Origin: Kitasatospora fiedleri
GTDB taxonomy: Bacteria > Actinomycetota > Actinomycetes > Streptomycetales > Streptomycetaceae
NCBI RefSeq assembly: GCF_948472415.1
Contig: NZ_OX419519.1
Coordinates: 3,906,001 to 3,970,000, forward strand
Direction of reading: 5' to 3'
DNA length: 64,000 nucleotides
Made by a program: the position numbers and the translations under genes. The first letter of the stretch is position 1. The number at the start of each line of letters is the position of its first letter. Positions 1-7,583 of the stretch are shown one piece after another. A model generated the notes under the pieces. The model did not search any database. It saw only the letters and a program-made list of their open reading frames with translations, and had not been told where the DNA came from.

Positions 1-894
1 CTCGCGGAGCTCGCCGCCCGCATCCTGTGCGAGCAGCCCCCGCACCACAAGGAGCCGATCACCACCCCCGCCGAGCTGGCCGCGGCGATCGACCTGATGC
101 CGAAGATCCGGCAGCCCGAGCAGCCCGTCCCGCCCGTACTGCGCGCCCTGCCCGCCGCCCGGCCGCGCTACGCGAGCAGCGCGCCGACCCAGGCGCTCCC
201 CCGCACCGAGCCCGCCCCGGCGCCCGGGCCCGTCCCCGCCGCAGCCCCCGCCCCGCGCCGCCGCGGGCTGCGCCGCCTGCTCAAGTGGACCGCCTCGCTG
301 GTCGCGCTCTCCGCGGTGGCGGTCGGCTCCTGGCAGCTGGCCCAGTACGTCAACCACCAGGACACCGCCACCGGCGGCCGCAGCACCCCCGCGCCCGTCC
401 CGGCCGGCGTCTCCCCCGCCCCCGCCGGGGAGAAGCTCACCATCTCCGCGCTCGCCCCGTTCAACGCGTTCGGCGACACCAAGGACGAGCACAGCAGCGA
501 ACTGTCGAACGCCACCGACGGCAACCCGGCCACCGCCTGGACCACCCAGCGCTACAACGACCAGTTCGGCGGTGCCTACCGGCCCGGCACCGGCATCCTG
601 ATCGACCTCGGCTCGGCCCGCGAGGTCGACTCGGTGGACGTCCAGTTCATCGGCGACACCAAGGCGGAGCTGAAGGCCACGCCGGGCGGCACCAACAGCG
701 CCCCGAACGCCGACGACGCGGGCTTCCGCAGCTTCGGCGCCTCGATCGCCTCCGGCTCGGGCAGCAAGGTCGCCCTGAAGCCCGCCAAGCCGGTCACCAC
801 CCGGTACCTGCTGCTCTGGCTGACCAACGTCCCGACCAACGACGACGGTGGCGGCTTCCGCGGGAAGGTGGCCGAAGTCCAGGTCAACGGCTGA
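1..894 (+). CDS. Membrane protein with pseudokinase-type/discoidin-like C-terminus (5' truncated by window)
   Basis: Only the last 297 codons are present; the reading frame is open from base 1. A Pro/Ala-rich linker (about residues 35-85) leads to an Arg-rich stop-transfer stretch and one membrane helix (about residues 95-112). A roughly 160-residue extracytoplasmic domain follows, with the feel of a discoidin/galactose-binding fold (for example ELSNATDGNPATAWTTQRY). In actinomycetes the gene just upstream of sigM is usually a protein-kinase-family membrane protein next to murJ; the mycobacterial counterpart is fused to MurJ and binds FhaA. That assignment is inferred from position and the visible C-terminus, because the kinase-like part lies outside the window. 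The next gene starts 128 bases downstream. Confidence 0.7.
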   Translation, partial: LAELAARILCEQPPHHKEPITTPAELAAAIDLMPKIRQPEQPVPPVLRALPAARPRYASSAPTQALPRTEPAPAPGPVPAAAPAPRRRGLRRLLKWTASLVALSAVAVGSWQLAQYVNHQDTATGGRSTPAPVPAGVSPAPAGEKLTISALAPFNAFGDTKDEHSSELSNATDGNPATAWTTQRYNDQFGGAYRPGTGILIDLGSAREVDSVDVQFIGDTKAELKATPGGTNSAPNADDAGFRSFGASIASGSGSKVALKPAKPVTTRYLLLWLTNVPTNDDGGGFRGKVAEVQVNG

Positions 895-1022
895 CCGCTG
901 CCCCGGACCGCCGCCCCCGGATGCCGCCGGACACCGCGTACCCCTTGATCCGCTCCGGCGCATCCCCAACGATGTGACCCACGGCCGCCGGAGCGGACGG
1001 CCGAACCGCAAGGAGGGGGCGG

Positions 1023-1844
1023 ATGGCCGAGGAGCCCACCGACGCCGAACTGCTCGCCCGGCACACCGCGGGCGACCCGGACGCCTTCGGGCTGCTGGTG
1101 CACCGCCACCGGGACCGCCTGTGGGCCGTCGCGGTGCGCACCCTCGGCGACCGCGAGGAGGCCGCGGACGCGCTCCAGGACGCCCTGGTCTCCGCGTTCC
1201 GGGCCGCCGCCGGGTTCCAGGGCCGCTCGGCGGTCACCACCTGGCTGCACCGCATCGTGGTCAACGCCTGCCTGGACCGCGCCCGCCGCTGCGCGGTCCG
1301 CCGGGCCGAGTCGCTCGACCAGCGGCCGGACGGCACCGCGGAGCGCGCGCTGGGCGCCGCCGAGGGCGCGGAGAGCCACGCGGTGCGGGCCGAGACCCGC
1401 CGCGAGGTGGCGGACGCGCTGGCCGAACTGCCTGCCGAACAGCGGGCCGCCCTGGTGCTGGTCGACATGCAGGGCTACCCGGTGGCCGAGGCCGCCGAGG
1501 TGCTCGGCGTCCCGGTCGGCACCGTGAAGAGCCGCTGCGCCCGCGGCCGGGCCCGGCTGCTGCCGCTGCTGCGCCACCTCGGTCCGGGCACCGTTCCACG
1601 TGGAACCGAACCGGACGTCCGCCCCGCGGCCGTTCCACGGGGAGCGGCCGCCGCGTCCGCCGGTGTTCCACGTGGAACCGGCCCGGACCGGCGTCCTCCC
1701 GGTGTTCCACGTGGAACACCGGCGGGCCCGGACGGCGGCGGCACCGCCCCGCCCGGCCCCCGCGGCGGGAACCCGAACCCGCCCTCCCCCGTCCCATCCA
1801 CGGATTCCTCGCCCGCGCTGGAAGGAGATGCGACCCCGCGATGA
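1023..1844 (+). CDS. sigM: ECF-type RNA polymerase sigma factor, SigM-like, with parS-encoding tail
   Basis: The first 185 residues are a standard group IV sigma factor. Region 2 is near residues 20-85 (HRHRDRLWAVAVRTLGDREE, then ALQDALVSAF). Region 4 is near residues 125-180 (ADALAELPAEQRAALVLVD, GYPVAEAAEVLGVPVGTVKSR). It would direct RNA polymerase to a small regulon and be held off by the anti-sigma factor encoded next, whose ATG overlaps this stop codon (ATGA at 1841-1844). A GGAGG-type ribosome site precedes the ATG. The oddity is a tail of about 85 residues, rich in Pro, Gly and Arg, containing VPRGT three times and VPRGA once. These come from parS-like DNA palindromes read in frame. 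The family name rests on motifs and on its place upstream of trxBA. Confidence 0.88.
   Translation: MAEEPTDAELLARHTAGDPDAFGLLVHRHRDRLWAVAVRTLGDREEAADALQDALVSAFRAAAGFQGRSAVTTWLHRIVVNACLDRARRCAVRRAESLDQRPDGTAERALGAAEGAESHAVRAETRREVADALAELPAEQRAALVLVDMQGYPVAEAAEVLGVPVGTVKSRCARGRARLLPLLRHLGPGTVPRGTEPDVRPAAVPRGAAAASAGVPRGTGPDRRPPGVPRGTPAGPDGGGTAPPGPRGGNPNPPSPVPSTDSSPALEGDATPR
1593..1717. promoter_or_regulatory. parS: Cluster of three parS sites plus one degenerate copy inside sigM
   Basis: Perfect 14-bp palindromes GTTCCACGTGGAAC lie at 1593-1606, 1665-1678 and 1704-1717. A decayed copy, GTTCCACGGGGAGC, is at 1632-1645. The spacings are 39, 33 and 39 bp, all multiples of three, so each copy encodes Val-Pro-Arg-Gly in the sigma factor tail. 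The standard parS core is GTTTCACGTGAAAC. A T-to-C change at the fourth position of one half-site occurs in natural parS sites of other bacteria, so ParB binding is likely but not shown here. Confidence 0.75.
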
Positions 1845-2794
1845 CGCCGCACCCGCCTTCCGAGCACCCCGACCCGGACGCCCTCGCCGACCTCGCCGAG
1901 GACCTGCTGCCGCCCGAGCGGGCCGCCGCGCTGCACGCCCACCTGGCCCACTGCCCGTCCTGCGCCGAGGACTTCGCGGCCCTGTGCGGCCTCCCCGCGC
2001 TGCTGGCGGACGCCCCCGCCCCCGCCCTGCCGCCGGACGTCGCGGACCGGCTGACGGCCGCCCTGGCCGCCGAGTCCGCCGCCCGCACCGAGCGCCACCC
2101 GCAGCCGCCCGCACCGGCCGTCCCCAACGCCCCCGCCGTCCGCACCGCTTCCGCCCCGCCGCGCACCGCCGCCCCGGCCGGCTCCCCGTCCGGTGCCACC
2201 GGCCCCGGCCGCCCGGCCCGCCGCCGCCGTCGCGGCGCCCGGCTGCTGCTCGCGACCGCGGCCGTCGCGGTGGCGGCGCTCGCCGTCGGCCTGGGCGGCT
2301 CGCTGCTGGGCCAGGACACGGGCCGGCAGGACAGCGCCGCCAGCCGTTCCACCGCCGGCCGTTCCACCGCGGCCGACAGCCCGGCCCTCGCCGACGGCTC
2401 CCGGCCGACCAACACCGCCGGGACGGCCGGCACCACCGGCACCACCGCGCCCCAGCAGGTCGCCCCGGGCGGCAGCGGTGCGGAGGACGGTCCGGAGTTC
2501 ACCGCCGACCGGCTGCCCGCCCAGGTCCGGCAGCTGCTGGAGGGCAGGGCACCGCACCAGCTCGGCCAGGCCACCTCCGACGGACCGGCCGCGGCCCCGT
2601 CCTGCGCGCTGGAGGCCGCCGGGCACCCCGGCGAGCGGCCCGCAGCCACCGGCCCGGGCCGCTACCAGGGGCAGCCGGTGCTGGCCCTGGTGTTCCGCCC
2701 GCCCGGCGGCGGCGGGCCGCTGGACGTCTACCTGGCCACCCCGGACTGCCCCGGATCGACGATCCTGCTGCACAGCTCTGTCCCGGCCCCCTGA
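1841..2794 (+). CDS. Zinc-binding anti-sigma factor for the adjacent ECF sigma factor
   Basis: The ATG overlaps the sigM stop codon and is preceded by GAAGGAG, indicating translational coupling. The N-terminus carries the zinc anti-sigma (ZAS) motif LHAHLAHCPSC, an H-x3-C-x2-C arrangement near residues 32-43. Such domains wrap around and inhibit ECF sigma factors. A single membrane helix follows an RRRRR stretch (about residues 125-155). The C-terminal 150 residues, predicted to be outside the cell, are of low complexity and end with a small folded region containing two cysteines. The protein most likely holds the SigM-like factor at the membrane until a surface signal arrives. The signal is not evident from sequence. 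Confidence 0.85.
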   Translation: MTPHPPSEHPDPDALADLAEDLLPPERAAALHAHLAHCPSCAEDFAALCGLPALLADAPAPALPPDVADRLTAALAAESAARTERHPQPPAPAVPNAPAVRTASAPPRTAAPAGSPSGATGPGRPARRRRRGARLLLATAAVAVAALAVGLGGSLLGQDTGRQDSAASRSTAGRSTAADSPALADGSRPTNTAGTAGTTGTTAPQQVAPGGSGAEDGPEFTADRLPAQVRQLLEGRAPHQLGQATSDGPAAAPSCALEAAGHPGERPAATGPGRYQGQPVLALVFRPPGGGGPLDVYLATPDCPGSTILLHSSVPAP

Positions 2795-2854
2795 TTCCTC
2801 GCCCGGCCGGTCCCCGCGCGCCCGGAGCACGGGCGGTTGGTGCGGCCGGGCCTG

Positions 2855-2880
2855 GGAATGCGGGAGACTGGTGAGTCGTT
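2855..2880 (+). promoter_or_regulatory. SigR-type promoter of trxBA
   Basis: GGAAT at 2855-2859 and GTT at 2878-2880 are separated by exactly 18 bases. This matches the GGGAAT-N18-GTT consensus of the thiol-oxidative-stress sigma factor SigR in Streptomyces, whose best known target is trxBA. The trxB start lies about 68 bases downstream. The match is by eye; no start site is known here. Confidence 0.75.
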
Positions 2881-2947
2881 GTCCGGGGCGGCGGAGCAGA
2901 CCGCCCTCCCCCGCGCGAGCGGGACGCCAGGCAGACCAGGAGATGCA

Positions 2948-3916
2948 GTGAGCGACGTCCGAAACGTGATCATCATCGGTTCCGGCCCGTCCGGATACAC
3001 CGCTGCGCTGTACACCGCGCGTGCTTCCCTCCAGCCGCTGGTGTTCGAGGGCGCGGTCACCGCGGGCGGTGCGCTGATGAACACCACCGAGGTGGAGAAC
3101 TTCCCGGGCTACCGCGACGGCATCATGGGCCCCGAGCTGATGGACAACATGCGGGCCCAGGCCGAGCGCTTCGGCGCCGAGCTGGTGCCGGACGACGTCG
3201 TCGCGGTCGACCTGACGGGCGAGATCAAGACAGTCACCGACTCCGAGGGCACCGTGCACCGCGCCCGCGCCGTGATCGTCGCCACCGGCTCGCAGCACCG
3301 CAAGCTCGGCCTGCCGAACGAGGACAAGCTCTCCGGCCGCGGCGTCTCCTGGTGCGCGACCTGCGACGGCTTCTTCTTCCGCGACCAGGACATCGCGGTG
3401 GTCGGCGGCGGCGACACCGCCCTGGAGGAGGCGACCTTCCTGTCCCGCTTCGCCCGCAGCGTCACGGTCGTCCACCGGCGCAACTCGCTGCGCGCCTCCA
3501 AGGCGATGCAGGAGCGCGCCTTCGCCGACCCGAAGATCACCTTCGCCTGGGACAGCGCGGTCGAGGAGATCCACGGGGACCCGAAGCTCTCCGGCCTGAC
3601 CCTGCGCGACACCAACACCGGGGACTTGCGCGAGCTGGCCGTCACCGGCCTGTTCATCGCCATCGGCCACGACCCGCGCACCGAACTGTTCAAGGGCCAG
3701 CTGGACTTGGACGCCGAGGGCTACCTCACGGTGGACGCCCCCTCCACCCGCACCAACCTCCCCGGCGTCTTCGCCGCGGGCGACGTGGTGGACCACACCT
3801 ACCGCCAGGCCATCACCGCGGCCGGCACCGGCTGCTCCGCCGCGCTGGACGCCGAGCGCTACCTGGCCGCGCTGGCCGACGCGGACGAGGCCCCGGCCGC
3901 CGCCGTCGCGGTCTGA
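2948..3916 (+). CDS. trxB: Thioredoxin-disulfide reductase
   Basis: This 322-residue FAD and NADPH enzyme reduces thioredoxin in the cytoplasm. Visible features are the FAD-binding GSGPSG near residue 11, the redox-active CATC (Cys136 and Cys139), the NADPH-binding [10 protein letters not shown] and the C-terminal FAD motif [10 protein letters not shown]. Length is typical. I chose the GTG at 2948 because AGGAG lies just upstream and the protein then begins directly with the FAD-binding strand; the frame is open further upstream but unlike the family. It is followed after 95 bases by trxA, and both are probably transcribed from the SigR-type promoter upstream. Confidence 0.97.
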   Translation: MSDVRNVIIIGSGPSGYTAALYTARASLQPLVFEGAVTAGGALMNTTEVENFPGYRDGIMGPELMDNMRAQAERFGAELVPDDVVAVDLTGEIKTVTDSEGTVHRARAVIVATGSQHRKLGLPNEDKLSGRGVSWCATCDGFFFRDQDIAVVGGGDTALEEATFLSRFARSVTVVHRRNSLRASKAMQERAFADPKITFAWDSAVEEIHGDPKLSGLTLRDTNTGDLRELAVTGLFIAIGHDPRTELFKGQLDLDAEGYLTVDAPSTRTNLPGVFAAGDVVDHTYRQAITAAGTGCSAALDAERYLAALADADEAPAAAVAV

Positions 3917-4011
3917 CGCCCAGCCAGGTCCGCCCGGGCGGGAGCAGAAACAGATCCGCCCCCGTCGTTGTTATCACTGACGCACCTCTCCTCCGACCCC
4001 AAGGAGTTCCC

Positions 4012-4338
4012 GTGGCCGGCGCCACCAAGGAAGTAACCGACGCCACCTTCGACGCCGAGGTCCTCAAGAGCGACAAGCCCGTCCTCGTCGACTTCTGGGC
4101 CACCTGGTGCGGCCCGTGCCGCCAGGTCGCCCCGGTTCTGGAGGACATCGCGGCCGAGCACGGCGACAAGCTGACCGTCGTCAAGCTCGACGTGGACGCC
4201 AACCAGGAGACCGCCGCGGCGTACAACGTGATCTCCATCCCGACGCTCAACGTGTACAAGGGCGGCGAGCTGGTGAAGACCATCACCGGCGCCCGTCCGA
4301 AGGCCGCGCTGCTGCGCGAGCTGGCCGAGTACCTGTAG
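4012..4338 (+). CDS. trxA: Thioredoxin
   Basis: This is a 108-residue classical thioredoxin with the active site WCGPC (Cys33 and Cys36) and the cis-proline region ISIPT. It reduces protein disulfides in the cytoplasm and is recharged by the TrxB encoded just upstream. The GTG start follows AAGGAG with good spacing. Upstream in-frame sequence has no family similarity, so I did not extend the gene. A hairpin terminator follows the stop codon. Confidence 0.97.
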   Translation: MAGATKEVTDATFDAEVLKSDKPVLVDFWATWCGPCRQVAPVLEDIAAEHGDKLTVVKLDVDANQETAAAYNVISIPTLNVYKGGELVKTITGARPKAALLRELAEYL

Positions 4339-4355
4339 GCCCGACCGTCACCGAG

Positions 4356-4386
4356 GCGGCCCGGACGGAGACCCCGTCCGGGCCGC
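4356..4386 (+). terminator. Hairpin terminator after trxA
   Basis: A perfect 13-bp stem (4356-4368 with 4374-4386, core GGCCCGGACGG) encloses a 5-base loop and begins 18 bases after the trxA stop. There is no T-run, as is normal for such GC-rich genomes. Confidence 0.7.
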
Positions 4387-4482
4387 TTCGCGTCTCCGGG
4401 GCCGTCCGGGGCTTCGTCAGGAAGCCCTGAGCGCCGGAGCCGTCGCCCGGGCGCGGGCGTCCCGGTGCGGAGAACGGCTCCC

Positions 4483-5100
4483 TCAGAGCGGCCGGAGCGC
4501 CGGTTCCGGCCGCCGCCCGCCGAGCAGCCGCTCCAGCGCGCCCTCCACGTCGCCCTTCCAGGAGAGCGTGGTGCGCGCCTCCAGGCGCAGCCGCGGGTAC
4601 CGGTGGTGCGGCCGGACGGTCTTGAAGCCCACCGCCAGCAGGTGGTCGGCGGGCAGTACGCAGCTCGGCACCTCCCGCCCCTGCGCGCCGAACGCCTCGA
4701 TCGCCCGGAAGCCGCGCCGGACCAGGTCCTTGGCCACCGACTGCACCAGCACCCGGCCCAGACCCTGCCCCTGGAAGTCCGGCAGCACCCGGGCGACCAT
4801 CAGCTGCACCGCGTCCGGCGAGATCGGGCTGGTCGGGAAGGACTGTCCGCGCGGCACGTAGGCGGGCGGGGCGTAGAGCACGAACCCGGCCGGGCGGTCG
4901 TCCACGTAGGCGACCCGACCGCAGGAGCCCCACTCCAGCAGCACCGCGGAGATCCAGCCCTCCTTCTCCAGCTCCCCCTTGCCGGCGTCCTGCGCGTCCC
5001 GCCCGCTGACCGGGTCGAGCTCCCAGAAAACACAGGAGCGGCAGGTGTTCGGCAGATCCGAGAGGTTGTCCAGCGTCAGCGGAACGACCCTCCGTCCCAC
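4483..5100 (-). CDS. GNAT-family N-acetyltransferase
   Basis: The 205-residue protein shows the GNAT acetyl-CoA site near its middle: VARVLPDFQGQGLGR, a variant of the Q/R-x-x-G-x-G/A loop. The substrate is unknown. An N-terminal segment with two cysteines (NTCRSCVFWELDP) is typical of the acetyltransferases found beside parB in Streptomyces. I start it at the GTG at 5100, because GGAGGAGG lies 7-14 bases upstream. The open frame could extend to 5190, but it would then translate the parS palindrome and lack a ribosome site. It is transcribed leftward, downstream of parAB. Confidence 0.85.
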   Translation of the reverse strand: MGRRVVPLTLDNLSDLPNTCRSCVFWELDPVSGRDAQDAGKGELEKEGWISAVLLEWGSCGRVAYVDDRPAGFVLYAPPAYVPRGQSFPTSPISPDAVQLMVARVLPDFQGQGLGRVLVQSVAKDLVRRGFRAIEAFGAQGREVPSCVLPADHLLAVGFKTVRPHHRYPRLRLEARTTLSWKGDVEGALERLLGGRRPEPALRPL

Positions 5101-5160
5101 GCCCGCACCTCCTCCTCCAGGCGGAAACCGTCCAGACCCCAGTCTGCTCCGCCCAACGGA

Positions 5161-5194
5161 ACGGGTGCACGTTTCACGTGAAACATGCACCCGT
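5161..5194. promoter_or_regulatory. parS: parS site embedded in a 34-bp palindrome
   Basis: The canonical core GTTTCACGTGAAAC is at 5171-5184. Its flanks are also inverted repeats (ACGGGTGCA at 5161-5169 and TGCACCCGT at 5186-5194), giving a 34-bp palindrome with one mismatched pair. It begins 24 bases past the parB stop and lies before the acetyltransferase start, so it may serve both as a ParB loading site and as a transcript hairpin for parAB. Confidence 0.88.
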
Positions 5195-5217
5195 GGTTCG
5201 CCGTCCGGGACCGCCGG

Positions 5218-6285
5218 TCAGGACAGCGACAGGCCCTGCTCGCCGGGGGCCAGGCTGTCCAGGATGCGGTTCAGGTCCTCGACCGAACCGAACTCCAGTA
5301 CCACCTTGCCCCGGCCGAACTTGCCGTCGCGCTGCGCGACCTCGACCTTGACCCGGGTCTCGAAGCGGTCCGAGAGCCGCCCGGCCAGCTCGTCGAAGGC
5401 CGGGGAGGGCAGCTGGGCCGCGCGCGACGGGGCCTTCTTCGGCTTCGGCTCGGTGCCCGCCAGCAGCTGGGCCACCTCCTCGGTGCTGCGCACCGACAGC
5501 TCCTCGGCCACCACCCGCTCGGCCAGCTTCTCCTGCCGCTCCGCGTCCGGCACCATCAGGATCGCCTTGGCGTGCCCCGCGGTGATCACCCCGGCCGCCA
5601 CCTTCAGCTGCACCGAGACCGGCAGCTTCATCAGCCGCAGCGTGTTGGAGACGTGCGAACGGGACTTGCCGACCCGGCTCGCCAACTGGTCGTGGGTGCA
5701 GGCGAAGTCGCGCAGCAGCTGGTCGTAGGCGGCGGCCTCCTCCAGCGAGTTCAGCTCGGCGCGGTGCAGGTTCTCCAGCAGCGCGTCCAGCAGCAGCTTG
5801 TCGTCCTCGGTGGCCCGGACGATCGCCGGGATGACGTCCAGCCCGGCGATCCGGGAGGCCCGCCAGCGGCGCTCACCCATGATCAGCTCGTAGCGCTCCG
5901 GACCGGTCTGACGGACCACCACGGGCTGGAGCAGGCCGACCTCCTTGATCGAGGCGACCAGTTCGGCGAGCTTCTCCTCGTCGAACACCTCGCGCGGCTG
6001 GCGCGGGTTGGGGCTGATCGACTCCAGCGGCAGCTCGGCGAACCGGGCGCCGTTCACCGGGGCCAGCGCCGCCTCCAGGACGCTGCGGCGCTGGTCACCG
6101 GCCAGCTCCCGCAGGCTCTCCGCGGCGGCCTTGGCCGCCACCGTGCCGCGGTCGGTCGGCACCACCGGTGCCGCTGCGACGGGCGCGGCCTCGGCCGGCT
6201 CGGCCGGAGCTCCCCCGGCGGCCGGCTGGGTCGCCGGGATCAGCGCCCCCAGACCCCTGCCCAGACCCCTGCGCGTGCCACTCAC
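5218..6285 (-). CDS. parB: Chromosome-partitioning protein ParB
   Basis: This 355-residue CTP-dependent DNA clamp binds parS, spreads, and is moved by ParA to organise and segregate origins, notably during sporulation septation. It has the usual N-terminal RRGLGRGLGALIP, box I (NPRQPRE, residues 93-99), the CTP-binding GERRWR (137-142), an HTH around HDQLASRVGKSRSHVSNTLR, and a C-terminal dimerisation domain. The GTG start overlaps the parA stop by four bases, so the two are translationally coupled. Seven good parS sites lie within this window. Confidence 0.97.
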   Translation of the reverse strand: MSGTRRGLGRGLGALIPATQPAAGGAPAEPAEAAPVAAAPVVPTDRGTVAAKAAAESLRELAGDQRRSVLEAALAPVNGARFAELPLESISPNPRQPREVFDEEKLAELVASIKEVGLLQPVVVRQTGPERYELIMGERRWRASRIAGLDVIPAIVRATEDDKLLLDALLENLHRAELNSLEEAAAYDQLLRDFACTHDQLASRVGKSRSHVSNTLRLMKLPVSVQLKVAAGVITAGHAKAILMVPDAERQEKLAERVVAEELSVRSTEEVAQLLAGTEPKPKKAPSRAAQLPSPAFDELAGRLSDRFETRVKVEVAQRDGKFGRGKVVLEFGSVEDLNRILDSLAPGEQGLSLS

Positions 6286-7274
6286 CGGTTGCCCTCCATC
6301 GAACTGTGCTGTGCCGTCGGCGCGGACGTCTCCCCGCCGCTCTGCGGCGGAACGACCGCCGCGTTCGCCCGGTGCCGACCGACCGTCGGCTTGGCGACCT
6401 CGGCCCGCAGCGCCAGCTCGCGGGCCGCCTCCAGGTAGGAGAGCGCGCCGGTGGAGCCGGGGTCGTAGGACAGGACGGTCTGCCCGTAGCTGGGGGCCTC
6501 GGAGATGCGCACCGACCGCGGGATCGCGGTGGCCAGCACCTCCTTCTCGAAGTGCGCCCGCACCTCCTCGGCGACCTGCGCGGCCAGCCTGGTCCGGGCG
6601 TCGTACATGGTGAGCAGGATGGTCGACACGTGCAGCGACGGGTTCAGGTGCGCCCGCACCAGCTCCACGTTGCGCAGCAGCTGGCCCAGGCCCTCCAGCG
6701 CGTAGTACTCGCACTGGATCGGGATCAGCACCTCCTGGCCGGCCACCATCGCGTTGACGGTGAGCAGGCCCAGCGAGGGCGGGCAGTCGATCAGGACGTA
6801 GTCGAGCGGCTGCTCGTACGCGGCGATGGCGCGCTGCAGCCTGCTCTCCCGGGCGACCAGCGAGACCAGCTCGATCTCGGCGCCCGCCAGGTCGATGGTG
6901 GCCGGGCAGCAGAACAGCCCCTCCACGTCGACCACCGGCTGCACCACGTCGGCCAGCGGCTTGCCCTCGACCAGCACGTCGTAGATCGACGGCACCTCGG
7001 CGTGGTGGTCGATGCCGAGCGCGGTCGAGGCGTTGCCCTGCGGGTCGAGGTCGATGACCAGCACCCGCAGCCCGTGCATGGCCAGCCCGGCAGCCAGGTT
7101 GACGGTGGTGGTGGTCTTGCCCACCCCGCCCTTCTGGTTGGCGACCACCATCACCCGGGTCGCGGCGGGCCGGGGCAGCGCCTCCCCGGTGTGCCCGGCA
7201 ACCGGGACGGCGGCGGACGCGGCCCGTGCGACGGGGGTGTCATCCACCTGATCGACGATCTCCGACTCCTGCAT
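6282..7274 (-). CDS. parA: Chromosome-partitioning ATPase ParA
   Basis: A deviant Walker ATPase of 330 residues from the chosen ATG. Walker A is KGGVGKTT near residue 48, Walker A-prime is DLDPQGNAS, and Walker B is VLIDCPPS. It forms the nucleoid-bound gradient that moves ParB-parS complexes. The start is uncertain: the ATG at 7274 lacks a clear ribosome site, while the frame stays open upstream and would translate the nearby parS as VSRET. I recall Streptomyces ParA proteins having variable N-terminal extensions, so the real protein may be longer, up to 7478. Confidence 0.93.
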   Translation of the reverse strand: MQESEIVDQVDDTPVARAASAAVPVAGHTGEALPRPAATRVMVVANQKGGVGKTTTTVNLAAGLAMHGLRVLVIDLDPQGNASTALGIDHHAEVPSIYDVLVEGKPLADVVQPVVDVEGLFCCPATIDLAGAEIELVSLVARESRLQRAIAAYEQPLDYVLIDCPPSLGLLTVNAMVAGQEVLIPIQCEYYALEGLGQLLRNVELVRAHLNPSLHVSTILLTMYDARTRLAAQVAEEVRAHFEKEVLATAIPRSVRISEAPSYGQTVLSYDPGSTGALSYLEAARELALRAEVAKPTVGRHRANAAVVPPQSGGETSAPTAQHSSMEGNR

Positions 7275-7284
7275 GGGGGTCAGT

Positions 7285-7298
7285 GTTTCACGTGAAAC
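7285..7298. promoter_or_regulatory. parS: parS site at the 5' end of parA
   Basis: A perfect canonical GTTTCACGTGAAAC, 10 bases upstream of the chosen parA ATG. ParB bound here would sit on the parAB leader, and possibly within an extended parA coding region. Confidence 0.93.
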
Positions 7299-7381
7299 CG
7301 GGGCCGCGACAGTCACCTCCGGATGACTGTCCCGGGTCCGGTTGCGGTCTTGATCCAGTACGCCGGAGAGCAGGAAGCGAC

Positions 7382-7395
7382 GTTTCACGTGAAAC
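7382..7395. promoter_or_regulatory. parS: parS site upstream of parA
   Basis: A second perfect GTTTCACGTGAAAC, 97 bp from the site at 7285 in the rsmG-parA interval (7275-7583). That interval otherwise holds a hairpin after rsmG and a short GC-rich repeat. Confidence 0.93.
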
Positions 7396-7455
7396 ACGAT
7401 GCCCGGAATGTCATGATCCGCCGGGCCGACACTCCGAGCCCGTCCGAACCGAAAC

Positions 7456-7485
7456 GGGGCGGGCGGCCTCTCGGCCACCCGCCCC
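7456..7485 (-). terminator. Hairpin after rsmG
   Basis: A 13-bp stem with one mismatch (7456-7468 with 7473-7485, GGGGCGGGCGGCC) and a 4-base loop lies about 100 bases downstream of the leftward rsmG stop. It may separate rsmG transcripts from parAB. Confidence 0.5.
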
Positions 7486-7583
7486 GAACACCAGTGCCAG
7501 CCCGGCCCGGCGGTCCCCGCCGCACCCGCTCCGGCCCGGTCCCGCCGGCACCCGCTCCGGCCCAGCGCCGTACCCGCTCCGGC

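Noticed and set aside
4483-5190. Acetyltransferase starting at GTG 5190
   Set aside because: This would translate the parS palindrome and lacks a ribosome site; GTG 5100 has GGAGGAGG at ideal spacing.
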